From assembly GCA_946480915.1 (NCBI GenBank), contig CAMLLO010000031.1, positions 1-51,685 on the forward strand: DNA of 51,685 nt, in the 5' to 3' direction. The notes under the pieces were generated by a model that searched no databases, was not told where the DNA came from, and saw nothing but the letters and a program-made list of their open reading frames with translations. This DNA comes from an uncultured Sphingobacteriaceae bacterium. GTDB taxonomy: Bacteria > Bacteroidota > Bacteroidia > Sphingobacteriales > Sphingobacteriaceae. Numbering within the stretch: the stretch's first letter is position 1; the number at the start of each line of letters is the position of its first letter. The translations under genes were made by a program, and so were the position numbers. Positions 43,195-51,467 of this stretch are shown here, piece after piece.

Positions 43195-43506
43195 CTTATT
43201 GTGGTCAGGATCTGTCAATTTTGGATTCTCTGCAAGAATTTCCATTTTCGGATTGTCAATATAATCTGCGTACCATCTTATTGATTCTATTACCAATAAT
43301 GGGTCTGAACCATCATATCCAACGGTTTCAAATGCTAATATTTCTCCGTTATCATTCCCGAAGAACTGAAGCTCCGAAGGATCAGGTTCATAGGTGTCTT
43401 TACTTAAGCAATAAACTCTTACTTTTAAGTCTCCATCCCTATGACGAATTACATCTCTGCAATCATCCTTGGAATCTTTTACTAAAAAGAAAATGGATTG
43501 GTCCAT
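43180..43506 (-). CDS. Small hypothetical protein
   Basis: A 108-residue acidic, soluble protein (MDQSIFFLVKDSKDDCRDVI, DGDLKVRVYCLSKDTYEPDP, GNDNGEILAFETVGYDGSDP). It looks like a genuine small alpha-beta protein with balanced composition, and it reads better than the frame on the opposite strand over the same interval. I recognise no family. Its 3' end overlaps the last 15 bp of the GT2-like gene. Confidence 0.6.
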   Translation of the reverse strand: MDQSIFFLVKDSKDDCRDVIRHRDGDLKVRVYCLSKDTYEPDPSELQFFGNDNGEILAFETVGYDGSDPLLVIESIRWYADYIDNPKMEILAENPKLTDPDHNKSLFR

Positions 43507-43585
43507 AGCATCTATATTACAAATAAACTGTCACACGTGGCAAATGTTTTCGATAAAGCGGGCAAATAATGGTTTTTATGTTTGT

Positions 43586-44506
43586 TCAAACACATATTTC
43601 GGATAATAACCTTGCTTCCTGAGGTGATGTTTGCGACGATTTATGGGTTTTTAAATAGGTATTTTGATAGCCCTGAGGAGTATAACCGGTAATATTTTTA
43701 AAGCTTTTATGAAAACAACTGAAGTTGTTAAATCCCGACTCGAAACATACTTGTTTGATACTTTGATTATTGTCTAGCAGCAGTTTGCAAGCATATCCTA
43801 TTCTGATTTCAAGTAAAAATTGGTTGTAAGTTTTTCCAGTTCGGGTTTTGAAATACCTGCAAAATGAGTTAGGTATTAAGCCCGTTACTGAAGCAATTTC
43901 TTTAAGCTCTATTTTTTTTGTGAAGTTCTTGAGAGTGAAGTTATAGATGGCGTTAAGTCTTTCATTTTCAGAGTCGTATTCATGATATCTAAATCCTATT
44001 GAAGATAAAAGAGTTAATTCATTAGTGTCGGCCAGAGCTGCCAGACATTCCATTAATGAAATGATTCGTCGAAAACCGTTCGATCGATGTACTTTGTCCA
44101 TTAAAAGGATGATATTTTCGGCTCTTTTGCCAGAAATCAGGATACCTTGCTGCGCTTTTTCTATAAGAGCCTTTACAGCCCTGCTTTCCGGAAGAAGCAA
44201 GAATCGTTCGCCGATGAAATTTTCCTGGAAATGGATAACAGTAGAGTAGGGAATGCTGTCATCTTTGCCGTCATGATATTCGTCAAACATCCAGTAATGG
44301 GGTAAATTAGATCCTAGCAGAACCACATCACCGGCGACAAACTTTTTTATATGATCTCCGATAAATTGAGTTCCGCCTCCTTTATGAAAACAGATTAGTT
44401 CAATTTCAGGATGGTAGTGCCACCTGCAGTTAACATTAGGGATATCCTGTCTTACACTAAAAGAGGTTACCGGTTGGTGTGTAATCTTTAATAGTTGTGG
44501 TTTCAT
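43586..44506 (-). CDS. AraC-family regulator with N-terminal cupin
   Basis: A 306-residue transcription factor. The ATG at 44506 (KPQLLKITHQPVTSFSVRQD) is chosen; the open frame starts 12 codons earlier. The N-terminal cupin ligand-binding domain (CRWHYHPEIELICFHKGGGT, VAGDVVLLGSNLPHYW) is joined to two C-terminal HTH motifs (KKIELKEIASVTGLIPNSFC and NNQSIKQVCFESGFNNFSCF). Such AraC proteins in Bacteroidota usually respond to sugars. It is divergent from the nos cluster, which begins 350 bp away, but there is no evidence that it controls it. Confidence 0.9.
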   Translation of the reverse strand: MKPQLLKITHQPVTSFSVRQDIPNVNCRWHYHPEIELICFHKGGGTQFIGDHIKKFVAGDVVLLGSNLPHYWMFDEYHDGKDDSIPYSTVIHFQENFIGERFLLLPESRAVKALIEKAQQGILISGKRAENIILLMDKVHRSNGFRRIISLMECLAALADTNELTLLSSIGFRYHEYDSENERLNAIYNFTLKNFTKKIELKEIASVTGLIPNSFCRYFKTRTGKTYNQFLLEIRIGYACKLLLDNNQSIKQVCFESGFNNFSCFHKSFKNITGYTPQGYQNTYLKTHKSSQTSPQEARLLSEICV

Positions 44507-44705
44507 CCTAAATTTATTCTTGTTAAGTGCTTTAGCGTGCAAAATAAGATAATATTCCTTAATTTTTGATAGTGGAATTTATCTGGATTTTTCGATTAAG
44601 CTTTCCAATACTTAAATCTTAGGTTCTCTTTTCTTATTAAGAGATTTCGTATTCTTCGATTCTTGCTTTCAGCTGCCATATACGGATAATTTAAAAAACA
44701 TATTT

Positions 44706-44741
44706 ATGACGGCTGTCTAAGATTGTTATGACGGCCGTCAT
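44706..44741 (+). promoter_or_regulatory. Paired dyad operator upstream of the nos cluster
   Basis: The perfect 14-bp palindrome ATGACGGCCGTCAT (44728-44741) is preceded by the near-copy ATGACGGCTGTC (44706-44717), exactly 22 bp apart, two helical turns. It lies about 60-95 bp upstream of the predicted transcription start, a typical activator position. The TGAC-N4-GTCA form would suit a Crp/Fnr-superfamily dimer responding to oxygen or NO, but the factor is not identified. Confidence 0.6.
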
Positions 44742-44766
44742 GATCTTCGTAACAATAAAAGATAAA

Positions 44767-44795
44767 TTTGTCTTTTATTAACGAGATGTAATTTG
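44767..44795 (+). promoter_or_regulatory. Predicted nos-cluster promoter
   Basis: TTTG (44767-44770), 18 bp, then TAATTTG (44789-44795), one base shorter than the ideal TAnnTTTG. A slightly off-consensus core fits a promoter that needs an activator. Confidence 0.45.
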
Positions 44796-44854
44796 GTCGG
44801 CGAGGCTGAGGGCAGTTCGTAAATGTGCGTTCAATTAACAATCACTATAGCAAA

Positions 44855-45358
44855 ATGAAAATTTCATCAAACATCATCACTGCCTGCCTTATTAGCGGTA
44901 CTCTTTTTATGTATGCGTGTGGCGGAGCTAGTCAGTCATCAGAATCGGAAGAGGCATCATCAAATACCTCTGAAACTTCGGCAACCGAGCAAGCGGTTGT
45001 AACAGATCCGGAGGCCAAGAGCGAAAGTAAAGGAGTTGGTCGGTTCACATCCGTTGAGATTGGACCTATCGATAAATCAATGGCAGCAAAAGGTGAAGCT
45101 GTTTTTTCGGCCAAGTGCTCAGCTTGTCATAAAGCTTCAGATGAAAAGGTAGTCGGTCCGGGTCTTAAAAACGTAACCTTAAGAAGAGAACCAGAGTGGA
45201 TTATGAATATGATTACCAATCCGCAAGAAATGACTCAGAAAGACCCTGTAGCGAAAGCTTTGTTTGAAAAACATCTGGTACAAATGACCTTTCAAAATGC
45301 ATCTGACGAGGAAACTCGCCAAATACTTGAATTCTTTCGCCAAAACGACGCTAAATAA
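44855..45358 (+). CDS. Lipoprotein c-type cytochrome of the nos cluster
   Basis: A 167-residue lipoprotein with one haem. ATG 44855 gives the signal ISSNIITACLISGTLFMYAC with the lipid-bearing Cys in YACGG. A Ser/Glu/Thr-rich spacer follows, then a class I cytochrome c domain: haem site CSACH, VVGPGLKNVTLRRE, and a Met ligand candidate in LVQMTFQNASDEE. It is directly upstream of nosZ (11 bp) and resembles the cytochromes that head clade II nos clusters, so it likely hands electrons to nitrous-oxide reductase. The neighbouring operator region suggests anaerobic or nitrogen-oxide control. Confidence 0.9.
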   Translation: MKISSNIITACLISGTLFMYACGGASQSSESEEASSNTSETSATEQAVVTDPEAKSESKGVGRFTSVEIGPIDKSMAAKGEAVFSAKCSACHKASDEKVVGPGLKNVTLRREPEWIMNMITNPQEMTQKDPVAKALFEKHLVQMTFQNASDEETRQILEFFRQNDAK

Positions 45359-45369
45359 TTATATAAACC

Positions 45370-47358
45370 ATGAATATCCTGATCAAGTACAAAAAAACAT
45401 TAATTTTTGCCGCTGCCCTTGCTGCGAGCGGCTTTACGGCGTGTAAGCCGGGAAAGGTAAGTCAGGCAGCAGTAGGTGATGCCGCCAGCCGTGTATACGT
45501 AGCGCCTGGTAAGTACGACGAGCTTTATATGTTCGCTTCGGGCGGATTTAGCGGGCAAGTGGCTGCTTATGGAATTCCTTCGGGACGTTTATTGAAAGTT
45601 ATTCCTGTGTTTTCACAAAATCCGGAGAATGGTTATGGTTATTCCGAAGAAACCAAGCCGATGTTAAACACCTCCCATGGTTTTGTTCCATGGGATGACT
45701 CTCATCATCCTCAATTGTCTAAAACAGATGGTCAGGATGATGGCCGCTGGTTATTCATCAATGGAAATAACACACCGAGAATAGCAAGAATTAACCTGGC
45801 TACATTTAAAACAGAAGAGATTATTGAACTTCCGAATGTAGGGGGTAACCATGCCTCTCCATTTTGCACAGAAAATACCGAATACATTGTGGGAAACACA
45901 CGATTCAGTATTCCTTTAGATGCAAATGATGATGTGTCAATTAATTCTTACAAAGAAAATTTTAAGGGAGCCGCATCTTTCATAAAAGTTGATAAAGATA
46001 AAGGTACAATGAACCTTGCATTCCAGCTGATAATCCCGGGGTTCAACTATGACCTGGCACGGGCAGGCAAGGGTGTCTCCAAAGATTGGATTTTCTTTTC
46101 CACTTATAATACCGAGCAGGCTAATACTTTATTGGAAGTTAATGCGAGTCAGCGTGATAAAGATTTCATTATGGCTGTAAACTGGAGGAAAGCAGAAGAA
46201 TTAGTAGCTCAGGGAAAGGGTAAGAAGGTACCAGCCAGATATGCACACAATGTTTGGGACGAGAAAACTCATTCGGCAACATCAACCATCAAAAATGATG
46301 TGTTAATGCTGGATATAAAGGATCACCCGGGAATTGTTTATTACATCCCATGTCCTAAATCACCACACGGTGCCGACGTTGACCCAAGTGGAGAGTATAT
46401 TGCGGCCAGCGGTAAACTGGCTGCGGTGATTCCGGTGTTTTCATTCAAGAAGCTTCTTAAAGCGATAGAAACTAAGCAATTTGAAGATGCCGGCGCCGAA
46501 ACAGGAATTCCGATTCTCAAGTACTCAGCAGTACTCGAAGGGGAAGTTGAAAAACCAGGCCTGGGACCGTTGCATACAGAGTTTGATGATCAGGGATATG
46601 CTTATACCTCTATGTTTGTATCTTCAGAGATAGTTAAATGGAAGGTTTCAACCCGCGAAATTATCGACCGTATCCCGACCTATTATTCTATTGGTCATTT
46701 ATCTGTTCCGGGTGGTGACAATAAAAAGCCATACGGAAAATATGTTATCGCTCTGAATAAAATTACTAAAGACCGGTATTTATCAACAGGACCTGAGTTG
46801 ACACAGTCTGCCCAGTTAATAGATATTACCGGCAATAAAATGAAGTTGCTGCTTGATTTTCCTACCATAGGTGAGCCGCACTATGCACAGTCAATTCCCG
46901 CAGAAAAAATAACCAAGAATCAGGTGAAGTTCTTCAAATTAGAAGAAAATCACCATCCCTATGCTACAAAATCTGAAAAAGAGGCGAGGGTGGTCAGAAA
47001 AGGAAATCGTGTTGATGTGTACATGACTGCAATTCGGTCGCATCTGGCACCTGACAATATAGAAGGGGTAAAAATGGGTGATGAGGTATATTTCCATGTT
47101 ACCAATTTAGAACAAGATTGGGATGTTCCTCATGGATTTGCGGTGAAAGGATCTAACAATGCAGAGCTTTTAATAATGCCTGGTGAAACAGCTACTTTAA
47201 AATGGACACCGGATCGCGTGGCGATGTTCCCATTCTATTGTACTGATTTTTGTTCTGCGCTTCATCAGGAAATGTCAGGATATGTTCGGGTTTCTCCGAG
47301 GGATGCAAAGATTGCGCTCTCATATAAGTTGGGAGAGAATCCTGTTACAAAAAAATAG
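45370..47358 (+). CDS. nosZ: Nitrous-oxide reductase, clade II (Sec-type)
   Basis: Periplasmic multicopper enzyme of 662 residues reducing N2O to N2. The N-terminus (YKKTLIFAAALAASGFTACK) is a Sec, probably lipoprotein, signal with no twin-arginine motif, which marks clade II NosZ. The seven-bladed propeller holds the CuZ site; His-rich segments such as DDSHHPQ, GGNHASPF and KSPHGADVDPSG are seen. The C-terminal cupredoxin has the CuA site CxxxCxxxHxxM: C624, C628, H632, M635 (YCTDFCSALHQEM), with upstream DVPHGFAV supplying another ligand. A structured 114-bp element follows, then the accessory genes. Confidence 0.97.
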   Translation: MNILIKYKKTLIFAAALAASGFTACKPGKVSQAAVGDAASRVYVAPGKYDELYMFASGGFSGQVAAYGIPSGRLLKVIPVFSQNPENGYGYSEETKPMLNTSHGFVPWDDSHHPQLSKTDGQDDGRWLFINGNNTPRIARINLATFKTEEIIELPNVGGNHASPFCTENTEYIVGNTRFSIPLDANDDVSINSYKENFKGAASFIKVDKDKGTMNLAFQLIIPGFNYDLARAGKGVSKDWIFFSTYNTEQANTLLEVNASQRDKDFIMAVNWRKAEELVAQGKGKKVPARYAHNVWDEKTHSATSTIKNDVLMLDIKDHPGIVYYIPCPKSPHGADVDPSGEYIAASGKLAAVIPVFSFKKLLKAIETKQFEDAGAETGIPILKYSAVLEGEVEKPGLGPLHTEFDDQGYAYTSMFVSSEIVKWKVSTREIIDRIPTYYSIGHLSVPGGDNKKPYGKYVIALNKITKDRYLSTGPELTQSAQLIDITGNKMKLLLDFPTIGEPHYAQSIPAEKITKNQVKFFKLEENHHPYATKSEKEARVVRKGNRVDVYMTAIRSHLAPDNIEGVKMGDEVYFHVTNLEQDWDVPHGFAVKGSNNAELLIMPGETATLKWTPDRVAMFPFYCTDFCSALHQEMSGYVRVSPRDAKIALSYKLGENPVTKK

Positions 47359-47364
47359 ATACCT

Positions 47365-47478
47365 GAGGATGCTCGCAAAGATTCATATTATGCCAAATTT
47401 AATTCGGCATGACATGAATTGAATCATAAGATTCCGACTGACTTTCCATGATACAGTTACAAAGTTTCGGGCATCCTC
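47365..47478 (+). other. Structured 114-bp intercistronic element after nosZ
   Basis: GAGGATGCTCG (47365-47375) pairs with CGGGCATCCTC (47468-47478) as an 11-bp stem (one G-U) that encloses the whole intergenic region. Inside, ATGCC...GGCAT closes a hairpin with an AAT/ATT inner stem (about 47390-47412), and the rest is AT-rich. A short T-run follows the outer stem. It could be an attenuator, an RNA-processing or stability element, or a small mobile repeat. Confidence 0.55.
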
Positions 47479-47494
47479 TTTAAAACAATAATCT

Positions 47495-48067
47495 ATGCAA
47501 ATAAAATCAAGGATAGTAATTGCGCTAAGTGCGGTATTGATGTTGATGGCTTGCTTTTTACCCTTGTGGCAAATTGTTCTGGAAGCACCTCAGTATCCGG
47601 AGGGTTTAGGACTTAAAATTTGGCTTGGTGATATTACCGGTAATGTGGAACAAATTAATGGTTTAAATCACTACATAGGAATGAAACACATTGTTGTGGA
47701 AGATTTTATTGAATTTAAGATAGTTCCTTACATTTTCGGTGCGTTGGTGTTACTGGCCTTTATAACCTCAATTGTTGGCAATAAAAAAGTTTTATGGGTA
47801 TTGTTTGCTTTTTTAATGCTTTTTGCGATTGTTGGGCTTCTGGATTTTTACATGTGGGAATATAATTACGGTCATAACCTCGACCCTAAAGCAGCAATTA
47901 GAATTCCCGGAATGAGCTATCAGCCTCCTTTAATAGGTTATCAGCAATTACTCAACTTTCTTGCAGGTTCTCTGCCGGATATTGGAGCAATATTAATTGC
48001 CATTGCAGGATTGATGATTTCCTGGACTATTTATTATGAACAACGACTAAAATCGCCTGCAAAATGA
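47495..48067 (+). CDS. Four-helix membrane protein of the nos cluster
   Basis: A 190-residue inner-membrane protein with about four hydrophobic segments (IVIALSAVLMLMACFLPLW; VPYIFGALVLLAFITSIVG; VLWVLFAFLMLFAIVGLLDF; DIGAILIAIAGLMISWTIYY). The first loop carries LGLKIWLGDITGNVEQINGL and ends with HYIGMKHI, which offers His/Met ligands. It has no name I can apply. A similar gene between nosZ and nosL occurs in Bacteroidota nos clusters, so it is likely a maturation or electron-transfer accessory. Its stop overlaps the nosL start (ATGA). Confidence 0.8.
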   Translation: MQIKSRIVIALSAVLMLMACFLPLWQIVLEAPQYPEGLGLKIWLGDITGNVEQINGLNHYIGMKHIVVEDFIEFKIVPYIFGALVLLAFITSIVGNKKVLWVLFAFLMLFAIVGLLDFYMWEYNYGHNLDPKAAIRIPGMSYQPPLIGYQQLLNFLAGSLPDIGAILIAIAGLMISWTIYYEQRLKSPAK

Positions 48068-48516
48068 AAAATCTAATTGCGTGCGGACTTTCTATATGCG
48101 GTTTGTTCTTTTCCTGTTCTCGCGAACCTGAAGCTATCAATTATGGTAAAGATAATTGCGAGCACTGTAAAATGGCGATTATGGACGACAAATTTGGAGC
48201 TGAACTAGTAAGCTCAAAAGGAAAAGTACACAAGTTTGACGCCACCGAATGTATGGTGGCTTTTCTTCAGGCTAATACTGACCATTCAGAAAAAGCTTTA
48301 TTGCTAACAGTTAATATAGCCAGACCCGGCACTTTGATTGACGCCAGGAAAGCGATTTACCTGAAAGACAGGATGTTTAAGTCGCCCATGGGCGGAAATT
48401 TAGCTTCCTTTACCTCGAGGCAATTAGCAGAAAACAATATGCAAAGTTCTGATGGTAAAATTCTGACATGGGAGGAACTTTTCGTTGATCAACAAATTAA
48501 GATTGCGGTAAAATGA
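48064..48516 (+). CDS. nosL: NosL copper-binding lipoprotein
   Basis: A 150-residue lipoprotein (lipobox LFFSC, C18) that delivers Cu(I) for NosZ assembly. The NosL signature NCEHCKMAIMDDKFGAEL supplies C32, C35 and M37 as the copper-binding set. KVHKFDATECMVAF and LTWEELF are further family positions. Start and stop both overlap the adjacent genes by four bases, so it is translated as a block with the membrane protein and nosD. Confidence 0.94.
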   Translation: MKNLIACGLSICGLFFSCSREPEAINYGKDNCEHCKMAIMDDKFGAELVSSKGKVHKFDATECMVAFLQANTDHSEKALLLTVNIARPGTLIDARKAIYLKDRMFKSPMGGNLASFTSRQLAENNMQSSDGKILTWEELFVDQQIKIAVK

Positions 48517-49742
48517 GGTTTTTCAGCTTGATCGTTTGTTTTTTGCTTTCAGGAACTGTGCTAGGTAAAACTATTGTCGTTTCTCAAAAAACTACGATTA
48601 ACTCCTTGCAAAAAGCCTTACAAATAGCTGTTAATGGTGATACAATTCTGGTTAAAAAAGGCCATTACACCTCCTTTAACACCATCATAAATAAAGAAGT
48701 TACTATCCTCGGAGCAGATTACCCCGTGTTAGATGCCCATTTCGCAGAAGAGGTTGTAACAATCAAGGCAAATAATGTGAAGTTTGATGGATTTCTTATC
48801 AAGAATTCTAAAACTGGCGCTATGCGAGACTTTGCGGGTATCCGTTTGAATAAAGTTCAGCATGTTACCATCAGCAATAACCGACTGCTGAATAACTTTT
48901 TTGGAATTTATTTATCCGACTCAAAAGATATTAAGATACATCATAATACCAGTAAAGGAACAAATACTCAGCTCGAATCGGGAAATGGTATCCACCTGTG
49001 GAAATGTGAGAGAATAAGCATACAAGACAACCACATCTCTGGCCATAGAGACGGTATATATTTTGAATTTGTACGAAAGACATTGATTGAAGGAAATTTC
49101 AGTGAAAAGAACTATCGTTACGGACTGCACTTTATGTTCTCAGATGATGATGTATATCTGCAAAATACATTTAAAAACAACGGTTCCGGAGTAGCCGTGA
49201 TGTATTCCAAGCGCATAAAAATGAATCATAATATTTTTATCGAAAATTGGGGAAGCTCTATCTATGGTTTATTGCTCAAGGATATATCAAGTTGCCAGAT
49301 CTCCAATAATCGCTTCATAAGAAATACAACAGGTATATACATGGAAGGCTGTGAGGGAATGGCGGTTAGCAAAAACGATTTCAATAACAATGGCTGGGCA
49401 ATCCGTGTGCTGGCAAACTGTGCAAACAGCAGTTTTACTGGCAATAATTTCAAGGCTAACTCTTTCGATGTTACCACAAATGGCTCACTGAACCTGAATC
49501 ACTTTCAAGATAATTATTGGGATAAATATGAGGGCTATGATCTGAACAAGGATGGCATTGGCGATATTCCTTATCGTCCGATCAGTTTATACGCTCAGAT
49601 CATGGAGCAGATTCCTCAAAGTGTCATGCTGATGCGCAGCTTCATCGTGAACCTGTTAGATAAAGTCGAACGGTCCATTCCATCAATAACTCCTGAATCT
49701 GTTAAAGATCAACAACCGCGAATGAAACAATGGATGAATTAA
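48513..49742 (+). CDS. nosD: NosD periplasmic copper-processing protein
   Basis: A 409-residue exported protein (signal MRFFSLIVCFLLSGTVLGK) with a right-handed parallel beta helix. Repeated N-x-[FLI]-x-x-N turns are plain (VTISNNRLLNNFFGIYLSDS, ISIQDNHISGHRDGIYFE, ISNNRFIRNTTGIYMEGC), and the NosD hallmark NYWDKYEGYDLNKDGIGDIP closes the helix. NosD works with the NosFY ABC transporter to build the Cu-S cluster CuZ. Its start overlaps nosL and its 3' end overlaps nosF by 13 bp. Confidence 0.95.
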   Translation: MRFFSLIVCFLLSGTVLGKTIVVSQKTTINSLQKALQIAVNGDTILVKKGHYTSFNTIINKEVTILGADYPVLDAHFAEEVVTIKANNVKFDGFLIKNSKTGAMRDFAGIRLNKVQHVTISNNRLLNNFFGIYLSDSKDIKIHHNTSKGTNTQLESGNGIHLWKCERISIQDNHISGHRDGIYFEFVRKTLIEGNFSEKNYRYGLHFMFSDDDVYLQNTFKNNGSGVAVMYSKRIKMNHNIFIENWGSSIYGLLLKDISSCQISNNRFIRNTTGIYMEGCEGMAVSKNDFNNNGWAIRVLANCANSSFTGNNFKANSFDVTTNGSLNLNHFQDNYWDKYEGYDLNKDGIGDIPYRPISLYAQIMEQIPQSVMLMRSFIVNLLDKVERSIPSITPESVKDQQPRMKQWMN

Positions 49743-50437
49743 TCGAAATACGAAACCTTAAAAAGTCGTTCGGAAAGTTTGAAGTGCTAAAAGGCATTAA
49801 TTGCAGCTTTAAATCGGGTAGGGTGGTAGCTGTTCTTGGTCCGAATGCCTCAGGTAAAACCACGCTAATCAAATCTATTTTAGGGATGGTAATTCCTGAT
49901 AGCGGACAGATATTCTTCCAGGGACAACCCGTTATAAATACCTATGAGTACAAAAGAAATATAGGTTATATGCCGCAGATAGGCCACTTTCCTGATAATA
50001 TGAGAATCGGGCAGTTGTTTGATATGATGAAAGACATCCGAAATTCTTACGACGGATTAGATACAGATCTTATCGAGACGTTTAATTTAGAGGGCATGTT
50101 TAATAAACGAATGCACACATTATCTGGTGGTACACGCCAAAAGGTGAGCGCTGCCTTAGCATGCTTATTTAACCCTAAAGTTCTCATTTTAGATGAACCT
50201 AGTGCGGGATTAGATCCTCTGGCGGCGGAGCATCTTAAAGATAAAATTCAGAAAGAAAAAGCTAAGGGTAAATTAATATTAATCACTTCTCATATCATGA
50301 GCGAGGTAGATGAAATTGCTGACGAGGTAATGTATCTTTTTGAAGGGCAGGTTAAATTTTACAGGTCCTTGCGAGAGATTAAGATGTCAACGGGCGAAGA
50401 AAAATTGGGCAAGGCTTTAACAAAGATTTTGGTGTGA
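49730..50437 (+). CDS. nosF: NosF ABC-transporter ATPase
   Basis: A 235-residue ABC ATPase that powers NosDFY. Walker A is GPNASGKT (37-44), the signature is LSGGTRQKVS, Walker B is VLILDEPSAGLDP, and the switch His is in LITSHIMSEVDE. It lies between nosD (13-bp overlap) and nosY (stop overlapping the alternative GTG start). Confidence 0.95.
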   Translation: MDELIEIRNLKKSFGKFEVLKGINCSFKSGRVVAVLGPNASGKTTLIKSILGMVIPDSGQIFFQGQPVINTYEYKRNIGYMPQIGHFPDNMRIGQLFDMMKDIRNSYDGLDTDLIETFNLEGMFNKRMHTLSGGTRQKVSAALACLFNPKVLILDEPSAGLDPLAAEHLKDKIQKEKAKGKLILITSHIMSEVDEIADEVMYLFEGQVKFYRSLREIKMSTGEEKLGKALTKILV

Positions 50438-50439
50438 CT

Positions 50440-51207
50440 ATGTTTAAAATTGCAAAATATACAATTCTTGATATTGTTAAAAGTAAAGTTTTAATAGCAT
50501 ACACTTTATTACTTGCCATTATTTGTCTGAGTATTTTTATGGCTGATGCTGATGTAACGAAAGGGCTGGTAAGTGTTACTACGGTGGTGATGATTATTGT
50601 TCCGCTGGTTAGTATTGTTTATGCTACAACTTATTATTTTAACGCATACGAGTTTACCGAATTACTTGTTTCGCAGCCGATAAGCCGAAAAGATATTTTA
50701 ATGGGGAAATTTATGGGAATCAGTATTTCCATTTTGGGAGCCTTTGCGGTGGGTGTTTGTATACCGGTGGCAATTTTTGCGTTTTCGGCTACAGGTTTAA
50801 CAATGATGCTGTCCGGAGCTTTGCTTACACTGAGCTTTATCTCGCTAGCTTTTTTGGCTTCCACCAAAACTCGCGATAAAGCTAAAGGAATTGGAATAGC
50901 CTTAATGATCTGGTTTTATTGCTCGATTATTTTTGACGGCCTGGTACTGCTTTTTTTGTTTGCTTTTAACGAGTATCCGCTAGAAAAAGCTATGATAGTC
51001 ATCACCGCTTTAAATCCAATAGATATCGCGAGGATTTTGATTTTACTTCAGCTGGATATATCTGCTTTGATGGGTTATACAGGAGCTCTTTATCAGCAAT
51101 TTTTTGGAAGTGGATCAGGCTTTGTCTTTTCGCTGTTTATGCAAATAATTTGGATTACAATACCTATTTGGATTTCTTTGAAAATATTTAAAAACAAGGA
51201 TTTATAA
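50440..51207 (+). CDS. nosY: NosY ABC-transporter permease
   Basis: A 255-residue membrane protein with six predicted helices, the permease partner of NosF in CuZ maturation. ATG 50440 is preferred over the GTG at 50434 inside nosF. The first helix is VLIAYTLLLAIICLSIFM; a cytoplasmic coupling segment LLVSQPISRKDILMGKFMGI is typical of NosY. It is the last recognisable gene of the cluster. nosR, nosX and an fnr-like regulator are not seen. Confidence 0.94.
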   Translation: MFKIAKYTILDIVKSKVLIAYTLLLAIICLSIFMADADVTKGLVSVTTVVMIIVPLVSIVYATTYYFNAYEFTELLVSQPISRKDILMGKFMGISISILGAFAVGVCIPVAIFAFSATGLTMMLSGALLTLSFISLAFLASTKTRDKAKGIGIALMIWFYCSIIFDGLVLLFLFAFNEYPLEKAMIVITALNPIDIARILILLQLDISALMGYTGALYQQFFGSGSGFVFSLFMQIIWITIPIWISLKIFKNKDL

Positions 51208-51419
51208 GGTTCGGAAAAGCTGAATCCCTCCAAGATGCTTGTTTTTAAATGGTCGTCGCCTGCCTTGTTAAAATTTGCGAAATTGCCGGACGAAAACACT
51301 CTTGATGTGTATAAAATTCCCCGCATCGAGGTGAATTCCCCGTATTGTGATTTAGCTTTTTTGAAAACAGGGCATTGTGTGATACTTTTAAGCTTGGCAT
51401 TGCGTTTGTAAATGTTTAG
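51208..51419. other. Non-coding interval between nosY and the first repeat RNA
   Basis: This 212-bp stretch holds no convincing gene. A 58-codon frame with an ATG at 51235 and a stop at 51409-51411 is in phase with nosY's stop, but it lacks a ribosome site and any family resemblance. Just before the repeat are TTTTA (51386-51390) and TAAATGTTT (51409-51417), a weak promoter-like pair. Confidence 0.5.
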
Positions 51420-51467
51420 GTGCCCTCCCAAAGGGCATGTTTTTCATAGGTAGATGTAGGGTCGAAT
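51420..51467 (+). repeat. 48-bp direct repeat, copy 1
   Basis: Identical to 51638-51685. Identity begins abruptly at G51420/G51638; the bases upstream differ. It spans the 5' hairpin, the linker and the left arm of the terminator stem. Confidence 0.95.

Larger units (their letters stand above)
44507..44854. promoter_or_regulatory. 348-bp divergent control region between araC-like gene and nos cluster
   Basis: Two phased copies of a dyad site (44706-44717 and 44728-44741) and a promoter-like pair (44767-44795) lie in its right half. The left half is AT-rich; I see no gene in it. A GTG in frame with the cytochrome gene at 44825 could lengthen that protein by ten residues, but ATG 44855 is preferred. 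Confidence 0.6.

Noticed and set aside
43191..43508. 105-codon plus-strand frame opposite the small hypothetical gene
   Set aside because: Its composition (many Leu, His and Arg in odd runs) looks like the complement of a real gene; the minus-strand frame reads better.
51235..51411. 58-codon frame after nosY (ATG 51235), in phase with the nosY stop
   Set aside because: No ribosome binding site, no family resemblance and no strong composition bias; it ends just before the repeat RNA. A chance frame is more likely, though read-through of nosY was considered.
51093..51431. 112-codon minus-strand frame over the end of nosY
   Set aside because: It overlaps the 3' end of nosY and the first repeat hairpin, has irregular composition, and matches nothing known to me.
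51412..51453. 13-codon leader-peptide-like frame (ATG 51412) across copy 1
   Set aside because: The frame depends on bases upstream of the conserved block and is not preserved in copy 2.
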